Assembly: GCA_963989385.1 (NCBI GenBank)
Contig: OZ022500.1
Span: 21,528,460-21,592,459, forward strand
Length of the DNA stretch: 64,000 bases
Direction: 5' to 3'
Source: Ctena decussata
Taxonomy: Eukaryota > Mollusca > Bivalvia > Lucinida > Lucinidae
In this document: positions 62,446 to 64,000 of the stretch, piece by piece
Layout of the letters: each line of letters opens with the position of its first letter
Numbering within the stretch: position 1 is the stretch's first letter
Position numbers and translations under genes: made by a program
Notes under the pieces: model-generated
Told to the model about the DNA's origin: nothing
The model's database searches: none
What the model saw: the letters and a program-made list of their open reading frames with translations, nothing else

Positions 62446-62469
62446 CCGAGAGGTCGGAAAGTGAGCCAG
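62446..62469 (+). CDS. Candidate gene 3 microexon 19 (24 nt)
   Basis: Acceptor TGTTTTTTAG, donor GTAGTA, phase 1 to 1. It would encode AERSESEP, in keeping with the Ser/Glu-rich style of the gene. Two competing terminal exons with good acceptors are 61467-61474 (G-I-stop) and 61639-61658 (ETFRQS-stop). The sequence alone does not decide between them. Confidence 0.35.
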
Positions 62470-62639
62470 GTAGTAACATAGTGCCATAATTGGGATAATA
62501 ACTATGTCTAGTTGTAGCTTCTTGTGTGTGAACTACTCTATTGGTGGTGACTAGAATTTCTGCTATAATGACTCTGTGGCTCTTTAATCACTGTCTGTGT
62601 TACTAGTACTTGTTTGTATTTTGGCCATTTGATAAATCT

Positions 62640-62993
62640 GTTCTATTCTATTCTATTCTATCCCATAACCTTACTAGGTTGTTGGGGCACCACAGATGAC
62701 TTCAAAACAATCCCTTTCCACCTTGTCCTGTCTTCAGCTGCCCTAGTTGAGCTGGCAAACTCCATCCCTGTCCACTCCTTAATATTGTCTTCCCACCTCT
62801 TCTTCTGTCTACCTACTCTTCTTTTTCCTTTCACTGTGCCCTGTAGAATCGTCTTTGCTAAACCAGAAGACCTTGAGACGTGGCCAAACCATCTCAGTTT
62901 CCGTTTCTTGACCAGCGTCAGGAGTTCATCATATTCTCCAATGGCTGCTTGGATCTTCCTGCGAACCTCCTCATTGGTTATATGGTCCTTTTA
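62640..62993 (-). pseudogene. RTE-like non-LTR retrotransposon ORF, C-terminal fragment
   Basis: On the minus strand it reads about 110 residues without a stop: TNEEVRRKIQAAIGEYDELL, KKRKLRWFGHVSRSSGLAKT, KGKRRVGRQKKRWEDNIKEW, ending VVPQQPSKVMG and stop. LRWFGHVxR and GRRxxGRQKKRWED are typical of the region after the reverse transcriptase in these elements. The 3' end is an (ATAGA)n tail. It is 5'-truncated at about 62993. Confidence 0.85.
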
Positions 62994-63484
62994 GTTTATT
63001 TCAAATCATCAGATAAGAGCAGTTTTGACAGTGGTTCTTGAATCTGTTTTCAATAAAATATGTACTTTTTTTTCAACTGAACTTTACTAGAGAAATAGAC
63101 AGAATGTAGTGTAATTCTAATACTACTCAGAAAAATGCATGAAAGAGAGAAATCTGTTTTTACTATCTCTTTGAGGCCTAGTTTGTAAATTATTTGCTGT
63201 AAGTACTTCTATTTCTCTATGCAGTTTTTATCATTTTTTCCAGATTTTTTGTTCTGCTTGAAAATATGATTATAAAGCTATTGCATATATTTGCAACTTG
63301 CTCATAAAACATAATGGAACCAGATGCTCTGCTCTGTGATGTGAAACCTGAAATGTTCAGCAATGAAAGTGCTGTAGCCTGCGAGAAATTCTGAATTTTC
63401 GAAAGTCCGTCACTACTAAATACCTGAAACTGACACTTTGGCTAGGGATAAGTCCATTAATGGTACTTATAATGGGGGCATTTG

Positions 63485-63860
63485 AGGTGAATGCATACAC
63501 TACCAGGCCCCAAGGTTATCAAACTTTTTTCATGCTCAACTCAGCTGAGCATGAAATTTTCTCTGCTGGTAAATATGAAAATGCCAACTAATGTTGGCAT
63601 TTTCATATTCATAAGCAGAGAAAATTTTCATACTCAGCTTGACTGCGCAAGAAAACAACTGTACTTATCAGTAATTTGCTACTTATTAGTAGGTAAAATT
63701 TCATGCTCAGCTGAGTTGAGCATGAAAATTTTTTTATACCCTCGGGGCCAAGGGAAGCAACTCTGCCATTTTCATGCTTACGTCCATTCTCAATGGGGGT
63801 CAGTTGTTAAGGGAGTAGGTCCCATTTGGGAAGGGCTTCTTTGACCTTTGTCCATAGAAG
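63485..63860. mobile_element. AAGGTG-type MITE interrupted by a GGCCCC palindromic MITE
   Basis: The outer MITE runs GAGGTGAATGCATACAC, then continues after the insert as AGGGAAGCAACTCTGCC. The insert (63506-63749) has ends GGCCCCAAGG and CCCTCGGGGCC and carries several nested hairpins built on TCATGCTCAACTCAGCTGAG. Confidence 0.65.
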
Positions 63861-64000
63861 CAAAAATGAAAACACAAAAGTAAAACTGGTGGAAAAAGAC
63901 CAGTATAAAGAACAAAATCAGACACAGATCATTTGTTGACGTGTCTGCCACGGACCTGCTTTGTTATATTTTCAAAAGAAGCATAGCAGCCCAGCCAGAC

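Overview
This is eukaryotic, intron-rich DNA from an animal, most likely a bivalve mollusc. That is an inference from the dense mixture of short palindromic DNA elements, tRNA-derived SINEs and long pearl-like/helentron-like repeats with internal tandem units, together with the divergence of the three host genes. No bacterial, plasmid, phage or CRISPR feature was seen. Exons are small islands in repeat-filled introns, so most open reading frames longer than 60 codons are chance ORFs.

Three host genes are supported. (1) On the + strand, 350-4228, lie the last four coding exons of a BDH1-like short-chain dehydrogenase; its 5' part is outside the window. (2) On the - strand, 27297-9809, is a complete ribosomal protein gene, RPS15A (130 aa, four coding exons plus a probable non-coding 5'-TOP first exon). 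It is convergent with gene 1. (3) On the + strand, from 31722 to beyond 58164, is a long gene of at least 18 phase-compatible short exons. It encodes a coiled-coil, serine/acid-rich, largely disordered protein that I cannot assign to a known family. Its 5' end may be a non-coding exon near 26.3 kb, and its 3' end is unresolved or outside the window.

Layout: 0-4.3 kb gene 1 with three back-to-back inverted repeats in its last intron; 4.3-9.8 kb intergenic, with a 26-bp minisatellite, pearl-like repeats, a SINE and a small hAT element; 9.8-27.3 kb RPS15A, whose introns hold nested transposons (a TIR element holding a pearl-like repeat, a Tigger/pogo-like element holding a hAT element with a BED-finger fragment), retrotransposon scraps and a 256-bp duplicated segment; 27.3-31.7 kb two TIR elements of 1.6 and 1.1 kb; 31.7-62.5 kb gene 3 with many MITEs, two long pearl-like arrays and a SINE; 62.6-64 kb an RTE-like retrotransposon 3' end and nested MITEs.

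The most interesting host feature is a pair of 30- and 33-nt microexons in gene 3. Both are in the same splice phase and both encode RRVTFRD, a match to the RVxF docking motif for protein phosphatase 1. Splicing could vary the number of docking sites without shifting the frame. Other points are decayed tandem copies of one gene 3 exon, a MITE whose target-site duplication copied a splice donor, and a hAT end amplified in tandem together with its target site. I found no convincing new multi-gene system.
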